In this document: piece after piece, positions 34,606-43,702 of the stretch
Layout of the letters: each line of letters opens with the position of its first letter
Numbering within the stretch: position 1 is the first letter of the stretch
NCBI RefSeq assembly: GCF_900100455.1
Contig: NZ_FNCV01000002.1
Coordinates: 248,001 to 312,000, forward strand
Length of the DNA: 64,000 bases
From: Roseospirillum parvum
GTDB taxonomy: Bacteria > Pseudomonadota > Alphaproteobacteria > Rhodospirillales > Rhodospirillaceae
Direction of reading: 5' to 3'
Position numbers and translations under genes: made by a program
The notes under the pieces: model-generated
Seen by the model: the letters and a program-made list of their open reading frames with translations, nothing else
Told to the model about the DNA's origin: nothing
Database searches by the model: none

Positions 34606-35121
34606 ATGGACATCCGCGATCACATCCGTTCCATCCCCGACTTCCCCAAGCCGGGGATCAATTTCTATGACATCTCCACCCTGCTCGCCGAGCCCGACGC
34701 CTGGCAGGTGACCATGGGCCGCATGGCCAAGGTGGTCGGCCCCTACGCCCCGGACGTTCTGGTCGGTGTTGAATCGCGGGGCTTTCTGGTCGCCGCGCCG
34801 CTGGCCCTGAAGCTGGGCTGCGGCTTCGTCATGGCCCGCAAGAGCGGCAAGCTGCCCGGGGCGACGGAGCGCTATGAATACCAGCTCGAATACGGCTCGG
34901 ACGTGGTCGAGATCCAGAAGGACATGATCGCCCCCGGCCAGCGGGTGGTGGTGCTGGACGACCTGATGGCCACCGGCGGCACCGCCGCGGCGGTCTGCGA
35001 GTTGGCCCACCGCATGGGGGGCGAGGTGGTCGCCGTGGCCTGCATCATCGAGTTGACCTTCCTCAACGGGCGCGACCGCCTGGACGTTCCGTTCCACACC
35101 GTCGTCCAGTATGCGTCCTGA
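34606..35121 (+). CDS. apt: Adenine phosphoribosyltransferase
   Basis: A 171-aa purine-salvage enzyme making AMP from adenine and PRPP. The N-terminus is [18 protein letters not shown], the conserved hood and loop is [17 protein letters not shown], and the PRPP-binding motif is [17 protein letters not shown]. Length is typical. It stands alone between the repeat array and a sensor kinase gene that starts 81 bp later. Confidence 0.96.
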   Translation: MDIRDHIRSIPDFPKPGINFYDISTLLAEPDAWQVTMGRMAKVVGPYAPDVLVGVESRGFLVAAPLALKLGCGFVMARKSGKLPGATERYEYQLEYGSDVVEIQKDMIAPGQRVVVLDDLMATGGTAAAVCELAHRMGGEVVAVACIIELTFLNGRDRLDVPFHTVVQYAS

Positions 35122-35202
35122 TCCTCGGTTCGCCAGGGGGCGGCGGTCAGGGTCGCCCTCCCGGCGGCCGCCCCGGTCCCGACACCGGAGTCGGCCCATG
35201 TG

Positions 35203-37461
35203 ATGCCCAGCGCCCCGCCCAGCCTGCTTGCCTCGGCCCTGCCCGGCGTCCTGCTTGCGGCGGCGATGGTGGGAGTCGTCATGGCCGTGGCCTTGGGGCG
35301 AATGGCGCGGACCAGCCTCGACCTGTCGCCGGGGGCGCGCCGGACCCTGGGCTGGTGGGCCGCGGCCTTCCTGACCGAGGGCGTGGCCTCGACCCTGCTG
35401 TTCGTCGATCTGGGCGGCGGCCCGCGACTGCCCCTGCCGGCGCTGATCGAAGTGCCGCATGTGCTGAGCACCCTGATGATCTACCTGGGCGCGCGGGCCC
35501 GGCTGGAGCGCCCGCCGGCCCCCGTGTGGACCCTGGTCGCCACCTCGCTGGTGGTGCTGGCCTGGCCGCTGGGCATCGAGCTGTGGCTGGGCCCGGTGCC
35601 GCACCTGCTGGCCAGCGGCCCGTTGCTGGTCCTGGCCGGACTGGCCCAGTGGGCCGCCGCCGCCCTGTTCCTGATCGGCCCGGCGCACCAGTTGCTGGAC
35701 GGCCGCCCGGTGGCCGCCCTGTTGGTCGGCCTCGGCCTGCTTGACGCCGTGGCCCCGCTGCTGTTCGGCCAGCCGGCCTGGATGACCCTGCTGGCGGCCG
35801 GCCACACCGGTCTGACCGCGCTGCTGGCGGCGGTCCTCATGCTGCTGGTGCTGGGCCGCCGGCAGCGCCTTGCCGAGGTGGCCCGGGGCGAGACGCGGCA
35901 GCTTGAGATGCGCTTCCTCGACGCCGTGGAAAGCCTGCCCGAAAGCTTCAGCCTGTACGACGCCGACGACCGTCTGGTGCTGGCCAACCGCCGCTTCATC
36001 GAGCCGTTCGCCGACCGGGCCAGGGAAATCAGGCCGGGCATCCCCTTCGCGCGGGTGGTCGAGCTGGCGGCCGAGGCCGGCTTCCTGTCCGAGGCCCACG
36101 GCCGGGTCGAGACCTGGAAGGTGGAACGGCTGGCCCGCCACCGCCACCCGGGACCGCCCTTCGAACAGGTCTTCACCGACGGCACCATCTGGCGCGTCAC
36201 CGAGTCGGTGACCCGCGAGGGCGGCCGGGTCGCCCTGCGCACCGAGATCACCGACCTCAAGCGCCGCGAGGCCGAGGTGGCCGCCACCTCGGCCCGCCTC
36301 AAGGAGATCATCGACGCCCTGCCCCAGGGCATCGCGGTGGTCGCCCCGTCGGGTCATCTGGTGGCCGCCAACGGGCCGTTCGCCAGCCTGCTCGGGCTGC
36401 CCTCCGGGCTGGCCCGGGCGGGGGCCAGCTACCGGGCGGTGCTGGATGATCTGGTCGCCCGCCGGGTGCTCGATCCGACGCCCTGGGACGGCGACCCGCA
36501 AGCCTGCGTCGAGGCCGAACTGGCGGCCCTTGAGGGCCCGCTGCCCGAGCCCAGCGAATGGACGGTGCCGGACGGCCCCACCCTGCGCGTCGAGCGGGTC
36601 CGGCTGGCCGATGGCGGGCTGCTCACCACCTATGTCGACATCACCGTGCTGAAACGGGCCGAGGCCCAGGAACGCGAGGCCAAGGAGGCGGCCGAGCGGG
36701 CCAACCAGGCCAAGGCCATCTTCCTGGCCAACGTCAGCCACGAACTGCGCACCCCGCTGAACGCCATCATCGGCTTTTCCGAGGTTCTGGCCAGCGAGCT
36801 GTTCGGCCCCCTGGGCGCCCGCGCCTACCAGACCTACGCCGGCGACATCCTGAGCAGCGCCAGCCACCTTCTCGATCTGATCAACGACATCCTGGACATG
36901 TCCAAGGCCGAGGCCGGCAAGATCGACATCGATCCGGAAAGCCTCGATCCCGGGGCCGAGATCCGCGCCGCCCTGCGCATGGTGGCGGCGGCCGCCCGGC
37001 GGGCCCAGGTCAGGCTGGTCCCCGACCTGCCGGCCGCATCGCCGCGCCTGAACGCCGACCGCCGCCGCCTGCGCCAGATGCTGATCAACCTGATGTCCAA
37101 CGCCATCAAGTTCAGCCCGCCGGAGGGCGCGGTGCGCGTCACCCTCGGGCGCGAGGCGGACGGCGCCCTGTGCATCGCCATCGAGGACCAGGGCATCGGC
37201 ATGGATGCCGACGGTCTGGCCCGGGCCCTGGAGCCCTTCGGCCAGGTCGACAACAAGCTGTCGCGGCGCCACGAGGGCACCGGCCTCGGCCTGCCCCTGA
37301 CCCGTGCCCTGATCGAGTTGCACGGCGGCACGTTGCGGCTCGACACCGCGCCCGGCCAGGGCACCCGGGCCGGGCTGATCTTCCCGGCCAGCCGGGTGGA
37401 AAACGCCACCGCCGGCACCACATGTGAGGCAACCGAAACGCCGGCCCCGATGGCGCCATGA
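35203..37461 (+). CDS. Membrane sensor histidine kinase with two PAS domains
   Basis: A 752-aa protein. Residues 1-225 hold about 7 hydrophobic helices, forming a MASE-like membrane sensor. A PAS_7-type domain starts near residue 240 (LPESFSLYDADDRLVLANRRF), and a second PAS starts near 370 (ALPQGIAVVAPSGHLVAANGPF). HisKA has the phospho-acceptor histidine in FLANVSHELRTPLNAIIGFSE. HATPase_c has NLMSNAIKFSPP, EDQGIGM and GTGLGLPL. No receiver domain follows, so the partner regulator is elsewhere. It starts with ATG 35203 just after an alternative GTG. Its stop overlaps the phosphatase start by 4 bp. Confidence 0.92.
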   Translation: MPSAPPSLLASALPGVLLAAAMVGVVMAVALGRMARTSLDLSPGARRTLGWWAAAFLTEGVASTLLFVDLGGGPRLPLPALIEVPHVLSTLMIYLGARARLERPPAPVWTLVATSLVVLAWPLGIELWLGPVPHLLASGPLLVLAGLAQWAAAALFLIGPAHQLLDGRPVAALLVGLGLLDAVAPLLFGQPAWMTLLAAGHTGLTALLAAVLMLLVLGRRQRLAEVARGETRQLEMRFLDAVESLPESFSLYDADDRLVLANRRFIEPFADRAREIRPGIPFARVVELAAEAGFLSEAHGRVETWKVERLARHRHPGPPFEQVFTDGTIWRVTESVTREGGRVALRTEITDLKRREAEVAATSARLKEIIDALPQGIAVVAPSGHLVAANGPFASLLGLPSGLARAGASYRAVLDDLVARRVLDPTPWDGDPQACVEAELAALEGPLPEPSEWTVPDGPTLRVERVRLADGGLLTTYVDITVLKRAEAQEREAKEAAERANQAKAIFLANVSHELRTPLNAIIGFSEVLASELFGPLGARAYQTYAGDILSSASHLLDLINDILDMSKAEAGKIDIDPESLDPGAEIRAALRMVAAAARRAQVRLVPDLPAASPRLNADRRRLRQMLINLMSNAIKFSPPEGAVRVTLGREADGALCIAIEDQGIGMDADGLARALEPFGQVDNKLSRRHEGTGLGLPLTRALIELHGGTLRLDTAPGQGTRAGLIFPASRVENATAGTTCEATETPAPMAP

Positions 37462-38243
37462 CACCCCACCTTGAGAGCGGCCCACGCCAGCCCGCTCCGG
37501 GCCGCCTGCCGCCCGGCCGCGAGGTGATCGCCATCGGCGACGTGCACGGCCAACGGGCCCTGCTCGACTGCCTGCTCGATGGCCTACTGCAGCGGCTGGC
37601 CGGGCACGCCGAGGGCAGCGTCGAGGTGGTTTTTCTGGGCGATCTGGTTGATCGCGGCCCGGACAGCGCCGGGGTGCTCGACCGGGTGGCGGCGGCCACC
37701 CGCCACGGCCTGGGCCCGGCCCGCGTCCACGCCCTGATGGGCAACCACGAACAGATGCTGCGCCGCGCCCTGGAGCATCGCCCCGGGGCCTGGGAGATGT
37801 TCCTGGGCAACGGCGGGCTGGCCACGGCGCGGTCGCTGGGCGCCGACGCGGCGACCCCCCAGGCGGCGCTGGCAGCCATGGCCCGGGCCCTTCACGGGCC
37901 GCGCCGCCGGCTGCTCGAGGACACCCTGAAAAGCCACCACCGGGTCGGCGACTACCTGTGCGTCCACGCCGGCATCGACCCGGCCCGCCGGCTGGCGGCG
38001 CATCTGGCCCGCCCCTGGGACGAGGTGGAGCCGCGCCACTGGGCCTGGATCCGCGAACCCTTCCTCAACCGCCGGGCGCCCTTCGAGGGCGGCGTGATCG
38101 CCGTCCACGGCCACACCCCGGCCCAGGGGCCGCAACTGTGCGCCAACCGCCTGGGCATCGACACCGGCGCCGCCTACGATGGCCCCTTGAGCGCCCTGTG
38201 GCTGAAGGACGACGGGCTGAGCGTCATCCAGGCGGTGCCCTGA
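37458..38243 (+). CDS. PPP-family metallophosphoesterase (serine/threonine phosphatase-like)
   Basis: A 261-aa metallophosphatase. The metal-binding motifs are complete: IGDVHGQR, FLGDLVDRGPDS, MGNHEQM, VHAGID and VHGHTPAQG. This matches bacterial PPP phosphatases such as PrpA/PrpB. The ATGA overlap with the sensor kinase gene implies coupled translation and possibly a shared signalling role. Phosphoprotein or dinucleotide substrates are both possible. Confidence 0.92.
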   Translation: MTPHLESGPRQPAPGRLPPGREVIAIGDVHGQRALLDCLLDGLLQRLAGHAEGSVEVVFLGDLVDRGPDSAGVLDRVAAATRHGLGPARVHALMGNHEQMLRRALEHRPGAWEMFLGNGGLATARSLGADAATPQAALAAMARALHGPRRRLLEDTLKSHHRVGDYLCVHAGIDPARRLAAHLARPWDEVEPRHWAWIREPFLNRRAPFEGGVIAVHGHTPAQGPQLCANRLGIDTGAAYDGPLSALWLKDDGLSVIQAVP

Positions 38244-38273
38244 GGCGGGCCGGCCAAGGAGCGGGCCGGCCTC

Positions 38274-39596
38274 TTAAAGATACGGCTCGATGATGGCCGA
38301 CAGGTCGACCCGGGCCTTCAGCCGGGTGGCCAGGAAGTAGAAACCGCCGAACTTGCGCTGCATGAACAGGGTGTCCATGGGCGGGATGTGCCAGAAGTCG
38401 CGCCCCGAGCCCAGTTCCATGCCGATGTCGCGCATCCGCGGCGCCAGATCGCTGCCGGCGAAGTCGAAGGCGCCGGGGCGGCGCATCGGCTCCATGGACA
38501 ACTCGAACATCTCGACCATCAGCCGCTTGTGGCGCTCCGGGGTGTTTTCGGCGAAGAAGCCGATGTCGAGGATGGCGGCCCGGATGGCCGCGCGGTCGCC
38601 GGCCAGCCCGGCGTGCATCAGGCGGCGGAACTGGGGCGCCATGTGCGGCCCCAACTCGCGCGAGGCGCCGAAGTCGAGCAGCACCACCCGGCCGCTGTCC
38701 GGCTGGTAGCGGTAATTGGCGAAGTTGGGATCGGTCTGCATCAGGCCGAACTGGAACAGCTCGCGGAAGACCAGACCGATCAGGCGGCGCATCACCTCGT
38801 CGCGCGTCGCCTGGGGAGCGTCGACCAGACTTTCCACCGGCACCCCGTCCACATAATCCATGGCCAGCACGTCGGTGGTCGTCAGGTCGGCGTGCAGGCG
38901 TGGCACCACGAACTCGGGATGATCCTTCAGAAGCTCGGCGAAGCGGCTCAGGTAGTGGCCCTCGCGCTCGTAGTCGGCTTCCTCGTGCAACTGGCGCTTG
39001 GCCTCGGCCAGCATGGGGGTGATGTCGAGCTCGCGCGGCATGGCGCCGGACAGGCGCATCAGGGTGGCGACGTTGTCCACGTCGCTGTCGATGCTGCGCC
39101 GCACCCCGGGATACTGCACCTTGATCGCCAGATCGCGGCCGTCGACGGTGGGCGCCCGGTGCACCTGACCGATCGAGGCGGCGGCGATGGGCTGCATGTC
39201 GAACTCGGTGAAGCGGCTCTTCCAGTCGTCGCCCCAGTGGCGGGCCAACACCCGCTTCAACTGGCCGCGCGGCATGTAGTGGGCGTCGGCGCGCAGGCGG
39301 CCCATGATCTCGGCCAGCTCGGGCGGCAGCATGTCGCCGGCGTCCATGGAGATCAACTGGCCGACCTTCATCGCCGCGCCGCGCATGTGGGCCAGCTGGT
39401 CGGCCACCCGGCGGGCGTTCTCCGGGGTCAAAAGAAGGTCGCGCGCCTTGGGGCGCTGGCCCCGGGCGATCTGGCGCGCCCCGCCGAGGGCCGCCCGGCC
39501 GGCCAGGCCGGTGGCCAGACCGCCGAAGCGGGCGACCCGGTTGAAACGGCCACTGGGTACCGCCAGGGCGCGGGAGACGGGCTTGTGCTCGGTCAT
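38274..39596 (-). CDS. UbiB/ABC1 (AarF) family atypical kinase
   Basis: A 440-aa atypical protein-kinase-like ATPase. The family KxGQ motif is in AAMKVGQLIS, the Ala-rich nucleotide loop is AAASIGQVHRA, the catalytic lysine is in LAIKVQYPGV, and the metal/ATP residues are in MQTDPNFANYR and VLLDFGASREL. There is no clear C-terminal membrane anchor pair as in UbiB, so it belongs to the soluble ABC1 group. Such proteins act in lipid or quinone metabolism. Divergent from a sulfotransferase-glycosyltransferase operon. Confidence 0.9.
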   Translation of the reverse strand: MTEHKPVSRALAVPSGRFNRVARFGGLATGLAGRAALGGARQIARGQRPKARDLLLTPENARRVADQLAHMRGAAMKVGQLISMDAGDMLPPELAEIMGRLRADAHYMPRGQLKRVLARHWGDDWKSRFTEFDMQPIAAASIGQVHRAPTVDGRDLAIKVQYPGVRRSIDSDVDNVATLMRLSGAMPRELDITPMLAEAKRQLHEEADYEREGHYLSRFAELLKDHPEFVVPRLHADLTTTDVLAMDYVDGVPVESLVDAPQATRDEVMRRLIGLVFRELFQFGLMQTDPNFANYRYQPDSGRVVLLDFGASRELGPHMAPQFRRLMHAGLAGDRAAIRAAILDIGFFAENTPERHKRLMVEMFELSMEPMRRPGAFDFAGSDLAPRMRDIGMELGSGRDFWHIPPMDTLFMQRKFGGFYFLATRLKARVDLSAIIEPYL

Positions 39597-39771
39597 CGAA
39601 GGTGGGTCCTTGGTCCGTTGAGATGCGGCGACCCTATCCCGACTCCCCCGCCGCCGACGGTGACTTAGGCACAGAGGGGGGTCGGCGCCAGAGGGCATCC
39701 TGGCGGCGGGGGTTGACGCGGGCCGGCTGGTGGTGTCGGGTGCCGTATCCGTTGGAAGGGAGAGCGGGGAC

Positions 39772-40959
39772 GTGCTGGCAGTGATGGGCGATGTGGTGGG
39801 GCGCGGCGCGGCCCTGGTCGGAGCAGCCTTCCGGGCCCCGCCGGGGCGGCGCCGCCCATCGGTCCGCCGGGTGGTCACCATGGCCGTCTTCCTGCCGGCC
39901 TTCCTGCTGGTGCAGGCGGTGCACGGGCTGTGCCTGCTGCTCGACGAGGTGCTGTTCCCGGCCTACCGCAAGGTCAAGGTGAACGATCCGCTGATCGTGC
40001 TGGGCGTGCCGCGCAGCGGCACCACCATGGTCCACCGCGCGCTGGCCCGCGACCCCAATCTGACCACCTTCTCGACCTGGGAATGCCTGCTCGCGCCGTC
40101 GATCATCCAGCGCCGGGCGGTGTTCGCCCTGGGCCGCCTGGACGCCCGCCTGGGCCGCCCGCTGGGCCGCCTTCTGGCCTGGGTCGAGGGCCACCTGTTC
40201 GCCCGCCTGGACGATGTCCACGCCATGGACCTCTCGGCCCCGGAAGAGGACTACCTGGCCCTGCTGCCGGTGCTGGCCTGCTTCATCCTGGTCGTCCCCT
40301 TCCCCACCGCCGAGCCCCTGTGGCGCTTGGCCCGGGCCGACCGCGACCTGCCGGAAGGCCAGCGGCGCCGGCTGATGGCGTTCTATCGGCGCCTGTTGCA
40401 GCGCCACCTTTTCGTCCACGGGCCGGACAAGCGGCTTTTGTCGAAAAACGCCGCCTTCGCCGGCAGCGCCGCCACCCTGAAGGAAACCTTCCCCGAGGCC
40501 CGCTTCCTGGTCTGCCTGCGCCGGCCCGACAAGGTGGTGCCCTCGCAACTGTCGGCCATCGCCGACGGGGTGCGGCTGTTCGCCGGCGACCCCGACGAAA
40601 CCCTCTTCCCGGCCCGCATGCCCGAGCTGCTGGCCGACTACTACCACGCCCTGCTGGCCGCCCTGCCGCCCGAGGGCGGGCCGCGCCACCGGGTGTTCGC
40701 CATGGAGGCCCTGAAAAACGACCTCGCCGGTACCCTCAAGGGCGCCTATCGCGACCTCGGCCTGCCCCTCGAGGACGCCTTCGCCGCCGCCCTTGACGAG
40801 GAAGCCGCCGCCGCCCGGGCCTACCGCTCGCGCCACGCCTACCGGCCGCCCGGCCCGGCCCTCGACCCCGAGTCCATTGACGCCCGCTTTGCGCCCGTCT
40901 ACCAAAGGCTCGACGCCGCCGGCCTGCTGGCCGTCCCCCCGCGACCGAAGGAAGCCTGA
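39772..40959 (+). CDS. Sulfotransferase-family protein
   Basis: A 395-aa PAPS-dependent sulfotransferase-like protein. The 5'-phosphosulfate loop is VLGVPRSGTTMVHRALARDP. The 3'-phosphate region is near PEARFLVCLRRPDKVVPSQL. A hydrophobic segment precedes the domain (AVFLPAFLLVQAVHGLCLLL, about residues 38-57) and may anchor it to the membrane. GTG 39772 has GGGAG 9 nt upstream; ATG 39784 is an alternative. It is followed 2 bp later by a glycosyltransferase gene, so modification of a glycolipid or surface glycan is likely. Confidence 0.85.
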   Translation: MLAVMGDVVGRGAALVGAAFRAPPGRRRPSVRRVVTMAVFLPAFLLVQAVHGLCLLLDEVLFPAYRKVKVNDPLIVLGVPRSGTTMVHRALARDPNLTTFSTWECLLAPSIIQRRAVFALGRLDARLGRPLGRLLAWVEGHLFARLDDVHAMDLSAPEEDYLALLPVLACFILVVPFPTAEPLWRLARADRDLPEGQRRRLMAFYRRLLQRHLFVHGPDKRLLSKNAAFAGSAATLKETFPEARFLVCLRRPDKVVPSQLSAIADGVRLFAGDPDETLFPARMPELLADYYHALLAALPPEGGPRHRVFAMEALKNDLAGTLKGAYRDLGLPLEDAFAAALDEEAAAARAYRSRHAYRPPGPALDPESIDARFAPVYQRLDAAGLLAVPPRPKEA

Positions 40960-40961
40960 CC

Positions 40962-42113
40962 ATGCCCGAGCCGACGGCCTCCGGCGGCAGGACGGACCCC
41001 ACCGCGCCCACCCCGGCCCGCCACGAGTTGCGCATCGCCGTGGTCTCCGACGCCGAGTTGGAGCGCAACGGCGTCGGCGCCTACTACGCCGATCTGGCGG
41101 CCCACCTCGGCGAGCACGTGGCCGAGCTGGCGATCATCTCGCCGGGCGGCGACAACGCCTATGGCAGCCTGTCCATGCCCATGCCGGGCGACTCCACCCA
41201 GACCCTGTGGATGCCCAACGTGATGGCCGTGCGCCGACGCCTGAGGGCGCTGAAACCGCACGCCGTCATCCTGCCCACCCCGGGGCCGTGGGGGCTGCTC
41301 GGGGCGCGCCTGGGCAGCGGCGTCGGGGCGGCGCTGATCGTCGGTTTCCACACCCATTTCGAACAGCTCACCCACCTTTACTGGAACCCGCGCCTGGGGC
41401 TGATCCCGCGCACCTACATGCGCTGGGTCAGCCGCTACCTGTTCAAGCGCGGCCGCATGGTGCTGGCCAACTCCCACGCCATGGCCGAGGTGGCGCGCGG
41501 CCTGGGCGCCCCCCAGGTCGACCTGATGGGCACGCCGATCCCGCGCGCCTTCGTCGACACCCCGCCGCCGCCCCTGCCCGAACACATCGAAAAGGTCCTT
41601 TTCGCCGGCCGGCTGGCCCCGGAAAAGAACGTCGAGGCGGTGGTCGAGGCGGCCGCCGCTCATCCCCACATCGCCTTCACCATCGCCGGCGACGGCCCCT
41701 TGAGGGCCAGCCTGGAAGCCCGCGCCGCCGAGTTGCCCAACCTCTCGCTGGTCGGCTGGGTGCCGCGCGCCGAGTTGCCCGCCCTGATCGACCGGCACCA
41801 CCTGCTGATCCTGCCATCGCACGTGGAATCGCTGGGCACCATCGCGCTCGAGGCCCTGGCCCGGGGACGCAACGTGCTGGTCTCGACCCACTGTGGAATC
41901 ACCGAATGGCCGATGCTCGACCGCGCCCTGTTCCGCATCGGCGACGGCGAAACGGTGGCCCAGGCCCTGGGCCGCGCCCTCGACGTCGATGCCACCCTGC
42001 GCCACCGCAAGGCCACCCTGGGCGCCGAAGGGGCCCGCGAGATGAACGCCTGGGCCATCGAAGGCTGGCTCAAGGTGCTGGAAGACCATGTCGGCCCCCC
42101 CGCCGCCGGATAA
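40962..42113 (+). CDS. GT4-family glycosyltransferase
   Basis: A 383-aa GT-B fold retaining glycosyltransferase. The N-domain starts near residue 25 (RIAVVSDAELERNGVGAYYA), with an acceptor-side segment VGFHTHFEQLTHLYW. The C-domain has LFAGRLAPEKNVEAVVEAA and the donor-binding ExxxxxxxE region HVESLGTIALEALARG. The layout recalls lipid-linked GT4 enzymes such as SqdX and mannosyltransferases. The sugar and acceptor are not identifiable. It overlaps the following deacetylase gene by 26 bp. Confidence 0.9.
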   Translation: MPEPTASGGRTDPTAPTPARHELRIAVVSDAELERNGVGAYYADLAAHLGEHVAELAIISPGGDNAYGSLSMPMPGDSTQTLWMPNVMAVRRRLRALKPHAVILPTPGPWGLLGARLGSGVGAALIVGFHTHFEQLTHLYWNPRLGLIPRTYMRWVSRYLFKRGRMVLANSHAMAEVARGLGAPQVDLMGTPIPRAFVDTPPPPLPEHIEKVLFAGRLAPEKNVEAVVEAAAAHPHIAFTIAGDGPLRASLEARAAELPNLSLVGWVPRAELPALIDRHHLLILPSHVESLGTIALEALARGRNVLVSTHCGITEWPMLDRALFRIGDGETVAQALGRALDVDATLRHRKATLGAEGAREMNAWAIEGWLKVLEDHVGPPAAG

Positions 42114-42819
42114 CCCCCGGGCCGGCGGGCCGATCGTCTCCATCCACGACGTGATGCCCCACACCCTGGAGCGGGTCGGCCACCTGCTGGGGCTGACGGC
42201 ACCGCTCGGCCCGGTCGACCTCTTGGTGGTGCCGGGCCTCGACTGGCAGCCCCCCCACATCGCCACCCTGAAAGGCTGGCAACAGGCCGGCCACCGCCTG
42301 GCCGGCCACGGCTGGACCCACAAGGCCCGCCACATCAAACGCCCCTACCACCGCCTGCACAGCCTCCTCGTCTCGCGCGACGTGGCCGAACACCTGGCCC
42401 TGGACGCCGACGGCATCATCGAGCTGATGAACCGCTGCCACGGCTGGTTCGCCGCCCACGACCTCGCCCCGCCCGACCTCTACGTGCCCCCCGCCTGGGC
42501 CCTCGGCCCCCTGCCCCGACACCGCCTGAACGAAACCCCGTTCCAACGGGTCGAGGTGCTGGCCGGGGTGATCGACACCACCTGCGGCCACCTGACCCCC
42601 AGCCCGGTGATCGGCTTCGAAGCCGATACCCCACTGCGCGCCCTCACCCTCAAAACCCTCAACAGCCTGCAACTGAACTGGGCCAGAATCACCAACCGAC
42701 CCTGGCGACTGGCCATCCACCCCGACGACCACACCCTGAAACTCGCCCCCAACCTCCACACCACCCTGGAACGTGCCCGGCCCGGGGCGACCGAAAGCAA
42801 GGGGGCGCTGCCCCCTTGA
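42088..42819 (+). CDS. DUF2334/polysaccharide-deacetylase-type protein
   Basis: A 243-aa NodB-like (carbohydrate esterase 4-related) domain. The first motif is VSIHDVMPHTLERV, the metal-binding motif is GHRLAGHGWTHKARH, and further conserved positions are LYVPPAWALG and IHPDDH. It may deacylate the product of the upstream glycosyltransferase. The start at 42088 lies inside the previous gene. The last codons (SKGALPP, stop) are supplied by the left arm of composite element D, so the native C-terminus was probably replaced when the element arrived. Confidence 0.85.
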   Translation: MSAPPPPDNPRAGGPIVSIHDVMPHTLERVGHLLGLTAPLGPVDLLVVPGLDWQPPHIATLKGWQQAGHRLAGHGWTHKARHIKRPYHRLHSLLVSRDVAEHLALDADGIIELMNRCHGWFAAHDLAPPDLYVPPAWALGPLPRHRLNETPFQRVEVLAGVIDTTCGHLTPSPVIGFEADTPLRALTLKTLNSLQLNWARITNRPWRLAIHPDDHTLKLAPNLHTTLERARPGATESKGALPP

Positions 42820-42976
42820 CCCCCGCCGGGGGGACCAGGGGCCCCCCCGGACCCCCGCCGTGACTTAAAACCCCACCCAGGGGGGCAAGCCCCCCTGGGT
42901 GGGGTTTTGATTCATGGTGGGGTCTGGGGAGGCCTCCCGGCCTCCCCAGCGGGGGTCAAGGGGGCGGAGCCCCTTT
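42798..42976. repeat. Composite palindromic intergenic element D
   Basis: The left arm is CAAGGGGGC-gct-GCCCCCTTG, then ACCCCCGCCGGGGG...CCCCCCGGACCCCCGCCGTGACTT. The central terminator is at 42867-42908. The right side is GATTCATGGTGGGGTCTGGGG-AGGCCTCCCGGCCTCCCC-AGCGGGGG, with a final CAAGGGGGC-gga-GCCCCTTTG. The right half is nearly identical to that of element C. It lies between convergent genes. Confidence 0.8.
42867..42908. terminator. Bidirectional rho-independent terminator
   Basis: AAAACCCCACCCAGGGGGG and its exact reverse complement surround a caag loop. It is placed between convergent genes, so it can end transcription from both sides. Confidence 0.85.
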
Positions 42977-42998
42977 GCTGTTGGCTGCCCCGGGCCGG

Positions 42999-43580
42999 TC
43001 ACGCTTCCCAGGGTGGTGGGGGTTGGCGGTGGCGTTCCAGGGCGGCTTGGCGTTCCGGGGTACGCATCAGGGGGGCGCCGTGGGTATGGGGGGGCAGGTC
43101 TTCGCTGGGGCCGCCGGGTTTGAGGGGGCGGGGGGCGAAGCGGCCTCGGCTGATCATGCGGTCGTACATGACGATCAGGCCGGCGGCGCCGACGTTGAGG
43201 CAGAAGCGGCTGGGGATTTGCACGATGAAGTCGCAGGCTTGGTGCATGTCGGCGGACAGGCTGCCGCGTTCCGGTCCCATGATGTAGGCGGCGTGCAGGG
43301 GGTGTTGGAAGCTGGGCAGGGGGATCGACTTCTCGGTCAGTTCCACGCCGACCAGTTTGCAGCCGTCGGGCAGGATCATCTGTTCGACGGTGGGGAACTG
43401 ATAGAAGGGCAGGTGGCCGAGGGCGTCCGAGGTATCGGTGCGGTGGCCCTGGTCGCGTTCGTACTGGGCCGAGACGGTGAACACGAAGGCGGCCCCGAAG
43501 GCGTGGGCCGAGCGGAACAGGGCGCCGACGTTGTATTGCTTGCTGACGCTTTCGATACCGATGCCGAAATAACCGCGCAT
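42999..43580 (-). CDS. SpoU/TrmH-family RNA 2'-O-methyltransferase
   Basis: A 193-aa SPOUT methyltransferase with the trefoil-knot motifs: an N-terminal SKQYNVGALFRSAHAFGA (motif 1), YIMGPERGSLSADMHQACD (motif 2) and QIPSRFCLNVGAAGLIVMYD (motif 3). It lacks the N-terminal RNA-binding extension of TrmH, so tRNA or rRNA are both possible targets. ATG 43580 (MRGYFGIG) is chosen. The C-terminal 40 residues are Pro/Arg-rich and low complexity, next to element D. Confidence 0.92.
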   Translation of the reverse strand: MRGYFGIGIESVSKQYNVGALFRSAHAFGAAFVFTVSAQYERDQGHRTDTSDALGHLPFYQFPTVEQMILPDGCKLVGVELTEKSIPLPSFQHPLHAAYIMGPERGSLSADMHQACDFIVQIPSRFCLNVGAAGLIVMYDRMISRGRFAPRPLKPGGPSEDLPPHTHGAPLMRTPERQAALERHRQPPPPWEA

Positions 43581-43702
43581 GGACGGGGGGAGACTCCTGG
43601 TCGGGGAAGGCAAGTGTGGCGGGCTGTGGGCGATCTTCCTATCTTGACCAGAGGTTTTGGGCAATCAAGCCTTGGCCTGGGTTTAAGGCGGGGAGGACGG
43701 CA

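Noticed and set aside
34543-37485. 980-codon minus-strand open frame opposite apt and the sensor kinase
   Set aside because: Shadow frame; both genes on the other strand have full catalytic motifs.
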